From Nymphaea colorata (taxonomy: Eukaryota; Streptophyta; Magnoliopsida; Nymphaeales; Nymphaeaceae): a stretch of 64,000 nucleotides of DNA. Positions 1-14,012 of this stretch are shown here, in pieces. Position 1 is the first letter of the stretch; each line of letters opens with the position of its first letter. The position numbers and the translations under genes are program-made. The stretch is from assembly GCF_008831285.2 (NCBI RefSeq), contig NC_045142.1, forward strand, positions 8,162,713 to 8,226,712. Direction: 5' to 3'. The notes below the pieces were generated by a model that saw only the letters and a program-made list of their open reading frames with translations, did not search any database and had not been told where the DNA came from.

Positions 1-2100
1 TAAGTGCAATTTGATTGCTTAGTAAATCAAAATCTTTTGTTTTGTTTGAGTTAGATTATGTGATTACATACTCTAAATTGTTTAAATTTTCTTGAGATAA
101 CCTTAAGGCTATTGTGTTTTGGAATTGTCATGGACGTTTTAGTCCAAAATTTCAGTAATGCGGGATTTGACCAAGTTAAATTTTTAATTTTCAGCTTGGA
201 TTAGGATTTCAAATCCACATTGAAATTGAATGTTGGACTTTCCTCTTTGGCTGTAGCCCATATTGATTTTTGGAGCTCTGTGTTAGTTCTAATTGAATTT
301 CGATTTGTAATCTTGTTTCAAATTTGATAGGAAAGTTGATTTTGCAATTCAAAGTTCTAAGTTTGTTTAGAGCTGAGATTGCTATTGATTCCTAGACTTT
401 AGTGCAGGATTGGATTGGGTAGACATCAAAGTGCGTTCCTTAAATTTTGACTGAAATGTTATTGACCTATTAGAAATAATGGAGATAAATCCGAAGATTA
501 TAATCATGATATGAGAAGTTTTATATAATTCTTTTTCTAAATTTCAAATAGGAGATGCTATAGAAGTCAAAATATCGTATCATGTGATTGACAATCATGA
601 TCCAAAATTCAAGGTCAAAGATACAGTAAATTTCATCTTTTATTCATGCCATTTGATGTTTTATTCATGTCACGTGAACCCAAAAATATGCAATTAATTT
701 TAGCAATTATCTGAAATTCCTTTTCGAGGATATCACTTGATTTGATTTTAAATAATTGAAATTGACTTGAAAATGTTTAAAATTGATTTTAAAGTAATCT
801 AAAATTGATTTTAAAGTCATCTAAAATTGATTGAAAATCATTTAAAAGCCCTTGAAAATTGATTTAAAAATATTTAGAAATTTCTCTTGATTAGCTGAGA
901 ATTAATTGAAAATTCTTGAAAATCAATTTTGAAGTTATCTCAAAAACTTGGGTAGTTTTGGAATTGATTATCTATTATTTGAAAAAAATGCTTCTATAAA
1001 TCATTTTAAATTTCCATTGAATATCCACCGAAATTGATGGATAGTTATCCAAAATTTTGGATTTTAACATAAAAATCCTTTAGCTTTGTAAAGTGGTAAT
1101 TTTCTGCTTAGGTGACTTAGGTGATCTAGGTCTAGGTGCACAATGCTAAAGTAAAATGTTTTTGTTTGGTTCAACAATGAGCCATGTTCTTGAAATTTGG
1201 TTTTTGAGAACCAATGTAGAAATTCCTTGGTGAAGGGTAAATTGGTCTTTTTACTTGTGCAAGCTTTGGGTTTTAACAAGATCTAAGTTGATTTAATATG
1301 GTATTAGTCAAACAAAATGTAGCTCTTCAATTTATTTTATAGATTCTATTTTCTACAAATTTGAGTGTCTGTCATAAGTTTTTGCTCCTATGTCATCAGA
1401 TAAAAAAGGTTGAGTTCTACAATTTGGAGCTGGTTGTCCCCTTTATAGAGAGTCTTCTTACAAATTTTGTATCAATCCAACATAGTTGAGATAGTTTTTG
1501 GGCTAAGCAAATTCAGCTACCAAGTCCAGTTGTCATGTTTTTCAAACATACACAAATTTTCATGTTTCAGCTTGTTAAGCTAAGTTAAATCTGAATTTAA
1601 CATCTAAGCTTGACTTCTCTTAACATCAGCTTGTTAGACATAATTAGGGTTTGTTTAGGGTCTCTTAATATGTCATCACCCTAGTCTAAGGTCTCTAGGC
1701 TAGCCAATCATAATTTGACATATTAGTTTGTATTTTTCTTATTATAAATATTGTTTGATTTTTTACATTATGATGCAGCATTTGGTCATCAAACTAGCAT
1801 TTGAATCCGCAAAGGCACTTGAACTGCCTCATCACATGAATTCATAATCTAGCTGGCCCCTACGTAGATTCTATTTTTAAAAAATATCCATATTATACTT
1901 AGATGCTTTGTTATGTTTTGTAATGTTTGACATACATTTTTATAGTTTATTTTTGCTTTAGATCGTACATTCAACTTCAAGGCATACACTTAGAATTAGG
2001 TTTACGTGAGAATTGAGTTGGATTAAATACATGCATGCCACAATAGTCCTTGCACGCGCTTGGTCGTAACTGACTTTTATAAGGATAGTTTTGAATTGCA
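1..2100. other. AT-rich DNA without a recognised gene
   Basis: Dominated by short TTGAAAATTGATTT-like words, especially 740-1,000. Its style resembles the non-coding DNA at 28.2-29.8 kb. Open frames are short and unlike known families. It may be the flank or internal leader of the LTR-type repeat that follows. Confidence 0.4.
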
Positions 2101-2109
2101 TATTGTTCG

Positions 2110-4620
2110 CATCCCCAATATTTGGTTTTTGGTTTTGGGTTTTTGGAGTGGTTTTGTTTTGAAAATGAGAAAGAAAGGGACTCGTCCGTCGGTACGAGGA
2201 TCGACCGTTCCTGGCACCTTTACCGGGGGTAATCAATCCGGCTACTTTTATTATTGATGCATTTCATCTTGGCTTAAACATCTTTTTCATTTTATATGCG
2301 GTGTAGAAAAATATTCAAAGTTTGATGTTTCAAACTTTTGAAAAGGTTCTTGAAGAATTACTTGAGAATGTAAAATATTTTAGAGAAAACCAGAATTGAC
2401 AAATTTTTGTAAATATCATTTGGAAAGCTTGGGAAATCATTTTGAAGTCATTTTAGTGTTCTTTTAAGACTTTAATTAGGTTTGAGATTTTGCTCTAATT
2501 TGGTTACTACCTAGTTAGAGTTTCATTTCATCTACCTTAAGTTCTTTTAGAGATGTGATTGTGCTCCTTTGTGCTGTTAAGTAAATGTGGATACATAAAT
2601 GCATTGATTCTACAAGATTCATTCCTACCACAACATTCGTCTAAATGCATCCTACCATAACATACATATATGATTTTTGTAATAAATTTTTTTTATGAAA
2701 GAGAAAAGTTTTTGAAAATAGAATGGGATTGTAGACCCTCAAGCATGATTCCAATATTGAGTCATTACTTGATTTTTGGTCTTGGTGAAGTCAGCAAATG
2801 AAAAATTAAAATCTTAAATCATAAGAGGAAAATATTGAAAGAATAGAAAAAATAAAAGACTTTCATAGAGAGAAATATCGAAGAGAGAGAGAAAGAGATC
2901 TTGAAAATCATAAAATCAAATATTTAAAAGAAAGAGAAATATATATATATATATAACCTTGTGAAAAATGATGTTTAAATCAAATAGATAAGAGAAGATC
3001 ATTTTAAAAAGAAAGAGAGATTTTAAAATTCAATATACATATATATATTTATATATACGTATATAAGAGTTTGTAAAAACATGTTAAATTATGAAGAGAT
3101 AATGACAAAGAAAGATATTTATGTGCATATATACGTACATAACATATATATACACATATGTCTTCATGAGTATCAAAATCAAGAAATGACTTGAAAATAA
3201 CCGACTTCAATTTTTTATATTGGCCGGTGGGGAACTTGAGCTCATGCAAGAACCTAAGTTAAGTCTTCAAGGCCGCATTAGAGAGGGTATATGGTTTTGA
3301 AAATTTTTTGGAAAACATGCTTTCAGATATGAACATAAAGTCATAATTAGTTGCTTCAAGAAAATACATTTCTTCCACCATTGGGTGTGGAAGAAAATCA
3401 AGTATTCATTAAAAGACGCTCATTAAGGTTCCTAATCAGATTATTAGAAAAGAAAGTAACTCAAAATGATATGAAAATACATATTAATATATACATATTC
3501 GTGAGGAATTTACTTGGGTTAGACAAGTCCCAACCTCAAAAATTAGGATAAGAATAAAGAGTCTTAAACCATACTCTCATTCTCTGGACATTCACGTATA
3601 AATGGAAAATCAAACAACTTTGCATGGATAATATCAAAGCAATATTTAAGGAAAGAAAGAGAGCATGATTCAATCATAAAATGAAATATCATTTCACCTT
3701 CTCATGCTCCCGGAGCACTCGAGCATAGCTTCTTGACTCTAAAATAGAGATTTGAGAGCTATCTCATATGACCATGGAGATATGAAGAAGAGAGAAAATA
3801 AATGAACCAAAACAAGACTACATTCAAGAAAAGATAGAACATGATGCAATTATAAAATTAAATATCATCTCATCTTCACATGCTTCCAGTGCACTCGAGC
3901 ATAGCTTATTGACTCTAAAATAGAGATTGAGAGCTATCTCATATGGCCATGGTGAGATGAAGAGGAGAGAAAAAAAAAATGAAAGAATAAAGATGAATGT
4001 TGATTACATACCTCTAATGAGAATGGTTTAAGGGAAAAATGATCACATTTGCTTCTAATGATCCTAGACTCACTTGAATAGAGCTCCAAGATGATGAAGA
4101 GGAGGCCACTAAGAAATCTTTGGTGCTCTCTCGAAGAGTTGTAGCTTTCTCTAAGTTGGAGAAGAAGAAGATAAATGAGAAAGAAATGAAAGAAGAGAGC
4201 TAAAAACTTTAAGTCCTCAAGTATGAATGCACTAGAGCTTCTCCAAAGACTAGCTCCTTGCCGAAGAGGGGATAATGGAGGTTTTTATGGAGAGTTTTGG
4301 AGCCAAAACTTAAAATTCAATTTTTTTTTTTAATTTCACAACATTTTCATACGAATTTCAAATAATTTTGATTTTTTTTTTTTGAAAAAGAAATAGGTTT
4401 GAGTGAGTAGGATTGGCCATTAGGCCTGAGAATTCATTTTTGAGGTGTAGGGAGGGCTAATGCCCACTTAAAATGTCTAAAATCGCCCCTAACGGTTAAT
4501 TTTTTGAAGTAAAATGAGGCTTCGACAGTGCGTGCATGCGGCCGCATGAGCACTGAGCACGATCGCGTGTGAGGCGACCGCGCTCGGTGGTCGCAATATA
4601 TAATGGTGATTGCTTCCTCT
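2110..4620 (+). repeat. Long dispersed repeat, copy A (LTR-like), plus orientation
   Basis: This stretch is colinear with the reverse complement of 59,550-62,190. Matching anchors include GTTCGCATC near 2,106; a GACTCGTCCGTCGGTACGAG block near 2,180; TTGATGCATTTCAT near 2,255; CTCATGCAAGA near 3,241; TTGGGTTAGACAAG near 3,514; GAGAGCTATCTCAT near 3,754; and GGTGTAGGG near 4,444. It holds no gene. AT-rich stretches with short TA runs occupy 2,940-3,060. The size, lack of coding capacity and a CGACTCC motif further on (5,128) suggest an LTR of a large Ty3-gypsy element of the Tat/Ogre kind. That identity is inference; the homology is seen. Confidence 0.6.
3655..3990 (+). repeat. 177-bp tandem duplication inside repeat copy A
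   Basis: Two head-to-tail units share CTCGAGCATAGCTT, GACTCTAAAATAGAGATT and GAGAGCTATCTCATATG. GAGCATAGCT begins at 3,721 and again at 3,898. Copy B at 59.5-62.2 kb shows one unit only, so the duplication arose after the copies split. Confidence 0.8.
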
Positions 4621-6247
4621 CTAGTCTTGTCGTTATTGCTAATGGATACGCACTTCCTCCCTTTTGATTACTGTTTTGTTTTTGGCGTCTCTTTCTATTT
4701 ACTTTGATGTACTAAGTTTGAAATTTTGAGTTTAAGAAGGTCAAAAAGATCAGTACTTACCTGCTGATTTTGAGGGGAACTTATAAGATTCCGAGCGACT
4801 ATTGTGAAAAGGAAAAAGGGCAAATGGGAAAGGTGACATTTTCTTACAATTTTGAGAAGGCAGGCTGGTCCTTATCCAAATTTTGAACATTTTGGGGTGT
4901 TTGGTTAGCCACAATTTCTCCACAAAAGTTTACTTGCTTTTCCACTTTTAAAAAAATGACGAAGAAATTCTATAAACACTTCAACTACCTGCTTCGCATT
5001 AACGGCTTTTTTTTTTATTTTTTTTAAAATTTAATAAAATGATATAAAATAAATAAGAACTGCTTATAAAATAAAATTATTATTTTTTTATCTAAAAAAT
5101 GGTTTTTTTTGTTACAAATGGGTGGTCGACTCCGTTTCAAGTGACTCCAGACTCAATTCGATTTTAATTTGAAAACACGTTTTGGCGTGAGAAATGGGTT
5201 CTTAAAACAAAGGGAAGGCCCGTGCACGCGCGACGCTCAAATTTTGTCGTTTCGAATTCGATTCGAATTTTGGGTTTGAAATGCTTGATTTGAATCTGAA
5301 TTGGGTTTTGGATCTGATTTAGATCCAAAAATTAGGTTTTGTGTTTTGGACAAAAAGAGTAGCATTTTGGAAAAATTTGAGGTGATTACACATATTTTCG
5401 AAATTGAACATTAGTTTGTTCAAACATGATTGAGGTGCAAACCTTAGACTTGACTTACCTAAACCTTGTTAGGCTTATTCGATATCTCAACTCGGACCTA
5501 ACATCAGCCTGATACAATAACTACAGCGCGGATCTTAGCTGGTTTATCTAAGTTAGCCCCTTTCACATAAGATAGGTAGACAGACCGTATGACTGTAGAA
5601 TTGTTCTAGACGTCTTGACTTGGATATCATGTCTTTGAATTTGGATTCATAAATAATCATCTTGAATCACATTTTTGATGTCCAATTTGGAGCTTTAGAT
5701 GTAGATTTAAACCAATTTGAACCTTGTATCAGATCATATCGGAAACCAGAGCGTTACCTAAATTTTGAATCTTACATCTTGAATTTTTTATCTTAGATCC
5801 TGAATATTGGACAAGGATTTCATACTTTACAAAACTATATCATAATTTGAATTTTTAATTTCAAATCCCCATTAGTTGGATCAAGAACTCAGATCATACA
5901 AGTTTGGATTTCAGAATTGAACTCAAATCTCAATCTTAGTTGCCCCATTAAATCCAAAACCCACCATTTCAAAACTTATATCTCTGAATTAGATCATCAA
6001 GAGTAAATTTGGATTTTTTGAGTGAAATCCTGAACTCAAATTTGGATCTTAATGTTTTGGATTTCAGAGCCTAGAGCGGCTGGATGCCATGGTCGAGGAG
6101 GGAGATGGGATCTGACATGGTGGTGAGAGGAGGGAAGAGAAGGTCGGGTCGAGAGAGAGCAGTAAAAAGCAATACCATCTAAACGGCTTAAGGGGGCATC
6201 TGCTCAAATGATTTTGTAGTTCTAATGGGTAATCTCTAAACCTAGAC

Positions 6248-6251
<4 letters not shown>

Positions 6252-6292
<41 letters not shown>
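6252..6292. repeat. (TA)n microsatellite
   Basis: Uninterrupted TA dinucleotides, about 20 units. Confidence 0.95.
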
Positions 6293-6296
<4 letters not shown>

Positions 6297-6916
6297 TGGT
6301 AATCTACTTTTTCAGGGTCAACTAGTTATCAAGGCTGTCCGTCAACCAACCATTTGCTTTAAATATAGCACGGTTTAAAGGTTATAAGCATTTTCTACGT
6401 CTAGCATTAGTTCATATTTTTTTCCTCTTTGTTTTTCGTTCAACCAACCATTCATCAATTTGCTTTAAATATATAACCCTAATTACAGGACTGGGTGACT
6501 CTTTCACTTATTATGTGAATATACATATAGAAATAGGAAAACAACTGTGACTCCACCTTCCCCATGGGACACCAAAGCCAGACTGTCCATCAAAAGTGAT
6601 GGATGCCGTGCAAATAATTTTCTTTCAATTTTTTTTTCATGGAGGAATGGGAAGAAGGGAGAGAATTCCAACACCCCCAACTGCCTCACCTCTGTCATGA
6701 TGGATAGATGATGGATAGAGGCAGTGAGAGCACTGGCCGCTCATTCTTGCAAGGAGAAATGAAGAGAGAGTGGAAAAGAAAAGAGGGATCGGAAAGAGAG
6801 ATGGAGAAGGAGAGTGAGGGAAGGAGAAAGGGATTGAAATTTGGACCGTTCAATTTTTAGATCCACGGCCCAGATTTGATGTCCTCAGATGTGTAGGTAA
6901 ACTTGGAGTTATTCAG

Positions 6917-6918
<2 letters not shown>

Positions 6919-6975
<57 letters not shown>
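6919..6975. repeat. (TC)n(TA)n compound microsatellite
   Basis: About 15 TC units run directly into about 13 TA units. The same compound arrangement recurs at 24,582-24,624. Confidence 0.95.
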
Positions 6976-6979
<4 letters not shown>

Positions 6980-9045
6980 GCATGTCCATAAGTTGGATTC
7001 TAAGTTTGCTGGACCGCAATTTCCAGCTAGTATGAAAGGGGGCCTTGGATCTAGTAGACACCTTCTTATATTGGACAACGTGGCTCCGGCTGTTGATTTA
7101 CATTCACATTCAGAAAATGGACCGGCACAGGGCAAGCAAGCTTGGAGTCCTCGCATATTAATATTTTCCGGACTTTCGGTCAGTGTGTATTGGGTGTCAG
7201 CTCTACAGTTGGACATTTTGCATCTCGTTCTGTTATTGGCGCATAAAAAGGCATAACACGTACCGTTTATTGACGCATGATACACTGGACAAGTGGCCCG
7301 ACCTGATATATACACCTGCGAAAGTAAAGGGTTAACGTTTGCCACGTTCTATTTAAAATATTCTTCAAAGTAAAACACCTCCTTGTTTTCATGCTCATGT
7401 TTAACTAGTCAAATTTGAGATATTCTTTCCAGTAATTTCATGGAAAATGATGCTATGTGAGTCCAAATATCTAAAGCAAATTATATACAAAGATCTTGTA
7501 GTTCCAAAGTTGTTATTTCCTTTCTAATATATCTTGAGGCCGAAAATTTTATTCCAAAGGTGCATCTTTTGGCAAGCTTAAGAGAGCCACCTGAACCTCA
7601 AGTAGTGATTATATGTAATCGTCTAAGTAAATAGTAATGAAATTAAATAAAGTTGATGCGTTTTGATATTTTCTCAGTTCTGCAAGGACATATGTATCAA
7701 CATTAAGTGTTGTTTGACAACAAGGACACTCTATGAATGTCCCATAAATCTGCCTTAAGAATTGAGTGGTTAAGAATTGAGTGGATGGGACACTAGCTCT
7801 AGTGTTTTTGAATCTGCACTATCTTTGGGGCAGACGTGCACAAAGGACAGTCACAGGTTGTTCCTATAGCCAAAGCACACTTCAAGAGTCATTTGGCAAT
7901 GAGAACAATAACATATTGATCATGACTAATGGTTGAGTGTTTCTTAATCTGACCTGAAATTGGGTCCTGGATAAAATGTGGAAAGTACAAAAACCACATG
8001 AAAATTTTTGCTTTGTAAGCAGATTTGAATGCCTGTGAAAATCTAGCATAGATCAAGTTCAGTAAGAAAAGGATAATCTTTGCTGTATCCACATCGAATT
8101 ACTAATTGGATATGCGAATTTTCTTGATTAATCCAAATGCCAGAATATGGATTCAAATATAATATCAGATTATATTGGAATTATATACAGACCCTTGACA
8201 AGTTGTTGTTCACCAGCTGATGTTATTTCTGGGTATCTAGCAGCGGAAGCGGGATATGTGCATACCCCTGTGCACGAAAAATTATGCACAATAGCATGCA
8301 ATGATCAAAATACCCCAACAAAAAAACTTTTCAAAAAGGGTAAAAAAGAATTGTGAAAAGAAAAAGTTTAAAATGCCCATTACTTTATAAAAGGTTTCAC
8401 AAATATCCCAACTCCCTTTTGTGCACGCAACTCAATCTTTCTAGCAGCTGCCTCATCCGCACAAGCAAAGTTACTAAACTCATCTTTCCCTCAAATGGTT
8501 CAAATGGCTTTTCCGGTTTGGGTCAAACTCACCTCTATATGTTAATGTGTTCCCTTGGCCTGTTCAACAGCTTGAAGCTGACCCTCCTTTGTCTCTACCA
8601 GGCGGCCATTCTCTTTCAAAGGCAACAAATGAGGGCTGAACTCTGCGAACGTGGGCCTTTTAAGCAGAGCGAACATGCAAATCATGCTTTTCATGATAAA
8701 GCACTAGCTGCATTATTCAATTGAATCCAACTCTATCTGAGCTGAGACGTGATAGTTGGAAAGAGAATACATCAAGATGCTAGTAAAAGGCCAAAATTAA
8801 AGAAATAAACTGATAAAATAGTGGTGAATGTCAATAAAGAAGTTAAAACCAGACTACCTGTTAGTTCTACTTATCAATGTCCAGTGCCAAAAAGCATAAT
8901 TCATTGCCACCATATACTATTGCCAGTACGTTGGTAAAACTGGTAGGGAAGAGATTAGATTAGAGTGCTCGAACCAAATAGTTCTAGTTCCCTCCCTTTT
9001 GGAAACAACGGACTAATGTGCATGTGAACCCTATCAAGCACAAGT

Positions 9046-9395
9046 ACAGATAAGTCTAGTCATCGGGCCAGCCCGGCCCGATAAGGAGTTTGGCTCGGGC
9101 TGGCTCGACACTCGAAAATCAAGCCCGAGCCCAGCCCGATTAAATTAAAAAACCTTTTTTTAATATAAAATAATATATAAATATAATTAATCTTAATAAA
9201 AAATTATAATTATACATAAAAAATAATAAAATATGTATTAAAAATTTATCGGGCTGAACTGTGCTCAGTCGGGCCTACCCGCGTCAGCCTGATAACTTAT
9301 CAGGTCAGCCCGGTTCCTTTTTTTGGGTCCAAGCCAAGGCCCAAGTCGGGCCGGGTAATGGGTACCCATCGGGTACCCGACCCGATGCTCAGCCT
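9046..9395 (+). mobile_element. hAT-like MITE, GGGCCAGCCCGG family, copy 1
   Basis: GC-rich ends (ATCGGGCCAGCCCGG near 9,062; inverted ACCCGACCCGATG near 9,380) enclose an AT-rich core with TATAAATATAATTAAT. The same layout and core words are found at 35,617-35,932. AGCACAAG at 9,038-9,045 is nearly repeated as AGCACAAA right after the element, as expected of an 8-bp target duplication. No coding capacity. Assignment to hAT is by ends and size. Confidence 0.6.
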
Positions 9396-9399
9396 TAAG

Positions 9400-12110
9400 C
9401 ACAAAGTGCTTCTGTAGAGGGGAAAGGTACTCATTCGAATACTTTGTTTGAATTAAGCACTAAATCTAAATCTCGTATCTACTTAGGAGTTGTTTGGAAA
9501 ATGGAACATTTTGTGAGCGCCACTTGAATTTGCTCCAATCGTTGGGGTAAATTCATCAAACACTCATAAGATATTCCATTTGACAAACGATCCATGGGAG
9601 CTGTTTGACAAGAACACATTGTTATTGATCTATGTATCTATTTCAAAAATTGTAGCAAATTCACAATATACTTAAACCAATCTTTTCTAAATCTATAGCC
9701 CCATTTTCATTCATGGGACAGCAATAATATATAACTGTCGTTGGTCATACATGTTCCAATTTAGTGGTTAAAGAAAACATCAAACAGTGGTCGGAAGGCA
9801 TCCAAAAAGGAAAAAGAAAAATGGAACGTGGTTTGGCAACAGCGCCCACTGACTCCAACTATTGCCAAATTACAGTTCCTTAAAACGATCATTTCCAGGC
9901 ATGCAGTCAGTTTTGTGATGAAAAGATGCTCTTGGCTGTCAAATCCAGCTGGATCCTGTTGAAGAAGCGCAATTGAGTTGATGGATTGAAGCAAGCTAAC
10001 TTGGAATCTAGCTTGACGTCCGGTTTATGATTCTCATGATCTTAATGCATTTTGATTAGTACTGTGTCAGATTTCGTTGTTTGAACTAGTTGGACGCATG
10101 TGAAGCCGTCTACGCTAATCTTCTAGATGTCAGTTTACCGTCGTATTGCAAGCACTAATTAAGATGCCATATCGGCCGAAATTCATACTATCCTATATGC
10201 AACCATTTTTATAACGGAAAGAGGAAAGCAAAAAATTAACATTTACTGTTACATTATTAAAATTACAGCCAATAGGGGGCTGAAGTTGCTAGCATACATG
10301 CCTATATGGCCTGATATTGGCTGGTCTTTGCAAGGACATGATTTGGCCTCTGTGTCATTGCAGGAAGGAGGCAATTCTAGGCACAACATGATTTGCCATT
10401 TGCTTAACATTAAGTACTGTCACAATTCGAGGTGAAGTTCTATTTACCCATTCAACGATAAAATTTCCGTCAATCAGATGGAGCAATCGGCAATGCCATG
10501 CAAAGATTGTGATGACCAGACGTCGTTCATTCATGATCAGTACCTTTTTGGTAACGAAGGAAAAGCCTCTCTAGAGTTCCACGAAATGGATCCACTATTT
10601 CAACGTTCACTTTGGCACTGTTTCTTAGAGGATGTTTGATAAGATGAACATTGCATTTCCGAAGCACTTGTTTCAAAATTGTGCCATGCATTTGATCTAG
10701 AGAAACATAATTTACTTAGATCTATATCCAGAACCAACAACTATAATGGCTTAACATTTTATTTCTTAGAATAAGAACATGATATTCATATATAGAACGT
10801 GTTCTAAGAATATGTGCCTAATGAACACAATAATGATTTTATCAAATGCCTTTGGAAAGTATATATCCTACAAACAAAGTGAATTCAACCATTTTTCAAA
10901 CGTATGTACGATTATTCAGCGAATTGGTTGTTAAATTAAAAAAATGCCTGGTCAAATATTATTACGACATGCAATTAATGCTAGGGAACACTTTTGGGAA
11001 AAATTTTGTCCGACTCATTTTGCTATGTTCTGCCAAACAAGACAAGTTTTGCCTAACTAGAAAACCATCAATAAATTGGAAAACAAGATTGTCACCTTGC
11101 CAAACTAGAAGAAAACCATCAATAAATTGGACAAGTTTGGCAAGGTGACAAGTTCACCAGTCCACAATGAAGGTGGAAAGGTGACAATCTAACAATGCAT
11201 CATGGAAAAACTGGAAACAAGGAGTCGTGTGTCCACAACGAACATGTTATGTACAACCTATGGGAGGCAACAGCTTTAGAGTGTTTGAAGCAGGCATTCC
11301 AGATGTAGGTAGATCGTTTATGGTAGAGCCCATGCTAATTAATCAAAATGGAATGCAAAGTCATGACAGGAAACAATGCTTCAAAAAGATCAAAAACTTG
11401 AATATAATAAAAATGGGGACATGAAAATAACAAAGGTTGAAGATCATATGCATTTAGTGAAGATTGAGGAGCAAATGTCTGAGTTTAAAATGGAAGCATC
11501 AATAAATGCTGATGTATTACTACCTCTAGCATGCCCTGTCAGTCTGAAATTGCTTCAAGTACCCCTATTTTTGCCTCATTTGAGGGCTTATGTTATTCTA
11601 TTTACTCTAATTCTTGAATGAAACCATACTTTCCCATGTTATTGTTGAATGTGAAATACCTTTGTGCCCTTTACATTTAGTTCTGAATGTCTTAATCATA
11701 AGATTGAAGGTAGGGTGCAAGAGGAGAATGGAAACTCAATATTTTGGGTAGCAGCTTCCATTCGTGACAGAATATCTAACTGCCACTTAGAATTAGACAA
11801 ACTGAGAAAGAGCTGATATTCAAACCCTTATCTTGCGAGTTCCATGAAAAGGAAAGAGGCCCAGATAAGGCAAATATTTTTCAATTCTGATGTTCAAGGA
11901 GACACTTGTGAGAAGGAGTCAAGGAAGCTTGAAAGAGAAAATTACGATAGATTGGAAGTAATGGCAGATAAAGAAGGTACTATTAGCTAATTCCAGCTAC
12001 AATGTAATGGAAGAAGAATGTGTTGGAAAAGATAGAACCATATCAGAGTATTTTAGTCATTGAAAAGTTTCAAATTCTTTCAACCTAAAACGAGAAGTAT
12101 TTAACTAGAA
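9400..12110. other. Unassigned DNA upstream of the LINE remnant
   Basis: No protein family is recognised on either strand. Plus-strand open frames at 10,846-11,621 have no known motif. Those after 11,230 could be a decayed first reading frame of the LINE beginning near 12,120, but no zinc knuckle or other marker is seen. A short direct repeat (AAACCATCAATAAATTGGA) occurs at about 11,061 and 11,113. Confidence 0.35.
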
Positions 12111-12119
12111 GTATAGTTA

Positions 12120-14012
12120 GAATAAAAATATTTTTGTAGAATCTTAGAGGTCTTGACTGTTCATCTGCAAAGAGGGAAACAGTGAGAGGTTTGCATGAAT
12201 TATATCTTAATTTGCTATTTTTATGATTGGATGTTTGTTCAAATGAAGTTTGACTAACATAAATGTAAAATGACCAAATTCACAATAATGATAAGCTTGC
12301 CTCACGAAAATAAAATAGCATGTATGATTGTGGGTTGGAATAGATCACATGTGGTTGTGTTAGCAGTTACCTTGGAGAAATTTTCAATTTTGATTAAATG
12401 CAGAATGAGAATTGCTAATATGGTTTTCGTGGGTATATATCCATGCAAACTATTTGATTTGATTTGGTTTACTAAAAAAACCTTTTTGATGTTAAAAAAA
12501 TCTGTCTCCAGTGGTGTTAATAGGTGAATTTAATGCAGTTAGAGGGATAGATGATAAAACTAGATGTGAACCTAATAAAGTGAGCTATTCATACTTTAAT
12601 GGGTTACTAACTGATGGTGGATTCATTGTGATACAGGACTCCAACAGCAAGTTATCTTGGTCGAACAATAGGAAAAGATGTGATAATGTCTGTGCTGTTT
12701 GGACTAGGTTTTGGTGAATAAAAAATTGTTGGGAAGAAGCATATGTAAATTTTCAGCTAAAGATGCTTCCTAGAACAAGTTCTTTAATTTGAAATCAATA
12801 ATACACAACATTGGGAAAAGCAGATATTTAGATTTTGTAATTGTTGGTTGGCTTGAGCAAATTGTGAAGATATAATTAGGAGAAGTAGGAAGGCTAGAAC
12901 TTGGTGATGTCCTATGATGCAACTATTGGAGAAGCTATAGTTCACTCATAAAAAATAGGCCTGGTGGAATAGAAGTGGCTATGTGATATTTTTCGGCCCT
13001 TTTTTTTTAAGCAAAAGTTAGAAAGAAATAAAAGAATGGTGGACAACACAAGTATATTTGACTTTGATTATGAATAGATATTAAGGGAAGAGCTTAATAA
13101 AACTCTCCTAGAAGAATATATTTTATGGAGACAGAAATCATGGTGCATTGGCTCAAAAGAGAGCTAAATTTAGCTTTTCCCAAGCTTATGTTGGGAATAA
13201 TAGGGTAAAAGGAAGATATCTGAGATTGCGATTCATATACAGGTTGAGCAAAACCATAGAAGCATTAATATGGTAAGGTGCACTGAATTTTAGATGAATT
13301 CTTCACTAATATTGATGCAAAAGGAGAATTATTCAATGACTCAAGTGATGGCCCAAGACTGAGTTGCAAAAGAGGGTTCCACATGACGAGGTGATCAAGA
13401 AAGCATTCTTTATAATGAAGAATGCAAAAGCACTAGATCTAGATGAGTTCAATTCTAACTTTTTTAAGAAATATTGGCATGTGGTCAGCAAGGATGTCAC
13501 TTTGGTGATGAAAACCTTTTTTTTACCAATGAAGTGGTTAAATCATTTAGCATATCACACACCTTTCATTCATTGATCCCAAAGTTTCCAGACTCTAGCA
13601 ATATACAAGTCTTTTGACCTATGTCTTTTATAATGGAATTTACAAGGCAATTATTAAATTGATTGTAAACATGACAATACCAGTTCTAGATAGGATCATT
13701 GGTTACAAGCAGGTGCCTTCTTGCTAAACAGAAATATACATGAACATATTCATTTTGTGCATGAAGTTGTGAATAGCTTTTGTAATAGTAGATACGGCAA
13801 TCCCTTCTCCAAAAGTTGGGTCATCAGTCATCCAAAGGTGTACAATAAGGTTGGATGGTCGTTTCTTAGTGCTGCTCTTAGTCACTCGAGATTTGGAGAA
13901 GAATGGGCGAAAAAGATTATGAAAAATTATGAAGTGCATCATCCCTTCATCCTTTGCGTCGGTGATAAATGGGAGAGAAGTCATGTCAAAGTGGGGATTC
14001 GTTAAGGAGATC
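12120..14012 (+). pseudogene. L1-type LINE ORF2 remnant, 5' part (endonuclease and RT)
   Basis: A broken non-LTR retrotransposon pol read across several frames. The endonuclease starts near 12,135 (a WN-RGL-like start, then KRETVRGLHE); LIGEFNAVRG (GDFN with D changed to E) lies near 12,514 and LSWSNNRKR near 12,654. The reverse transcriptase follows: NAKALDLDEFNSNFFKKYWH (13,417-13,476), a VLDRIIG block near 13,685, and KVYNKVGWSFLSAAL near 13,835. It ends at GIR-stop-GD (13,995-14,012), the GIRQGDP box of LINE RTs. Stops and frameshifts are frequent, so it is dead. The reading resumes at 19,118 beyond a nested copia element. The enzyme family copies its own RNA at nicked chromosomal DNA. 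Confidence 0.82.
14008..14012 (+). other. Target site duplication, left (AGATC)
   Basis: AGATC abuts the 5' LTR and is repeated at 19,118-19,122 after the 3' LTR. Confidence 0.9.

Larger units (their letters stand above)
4621..9035. other. Unassigned DNA with microsatellites
   Basis: No family is recognised. 5,128 carries a CGACTCC motif of the type seen in tRNA-Arg primer sites of some gypsy elements (weak). 5,260-6,070 is rich in GGATTT/GATCCAAA words like those at 58.8-59.1 kb. A pure TA run is at 6,252-6,292. A joined TC run and TA run is at 6,919-6,975. Open frames at 6,857-7,345 (both strands) partly translate this microsatellite. Open frames at 8,147-8,724 have no recognisable similarity. 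Confidence 0.4.

Noticed and set aside
6857-7345. 162-codon minus-strand and 117-codon plus-strand open frames
   Set aside because: Both cover the same DNA, part of each is the translation of the TC/TA microsatellite, and neither shows a family motif.
8147-8724. Two adjoining plus-strand open frames (69 and 123 codons)
   Set aside because: No family resemblance, no splice or promoter context. Probably chance.
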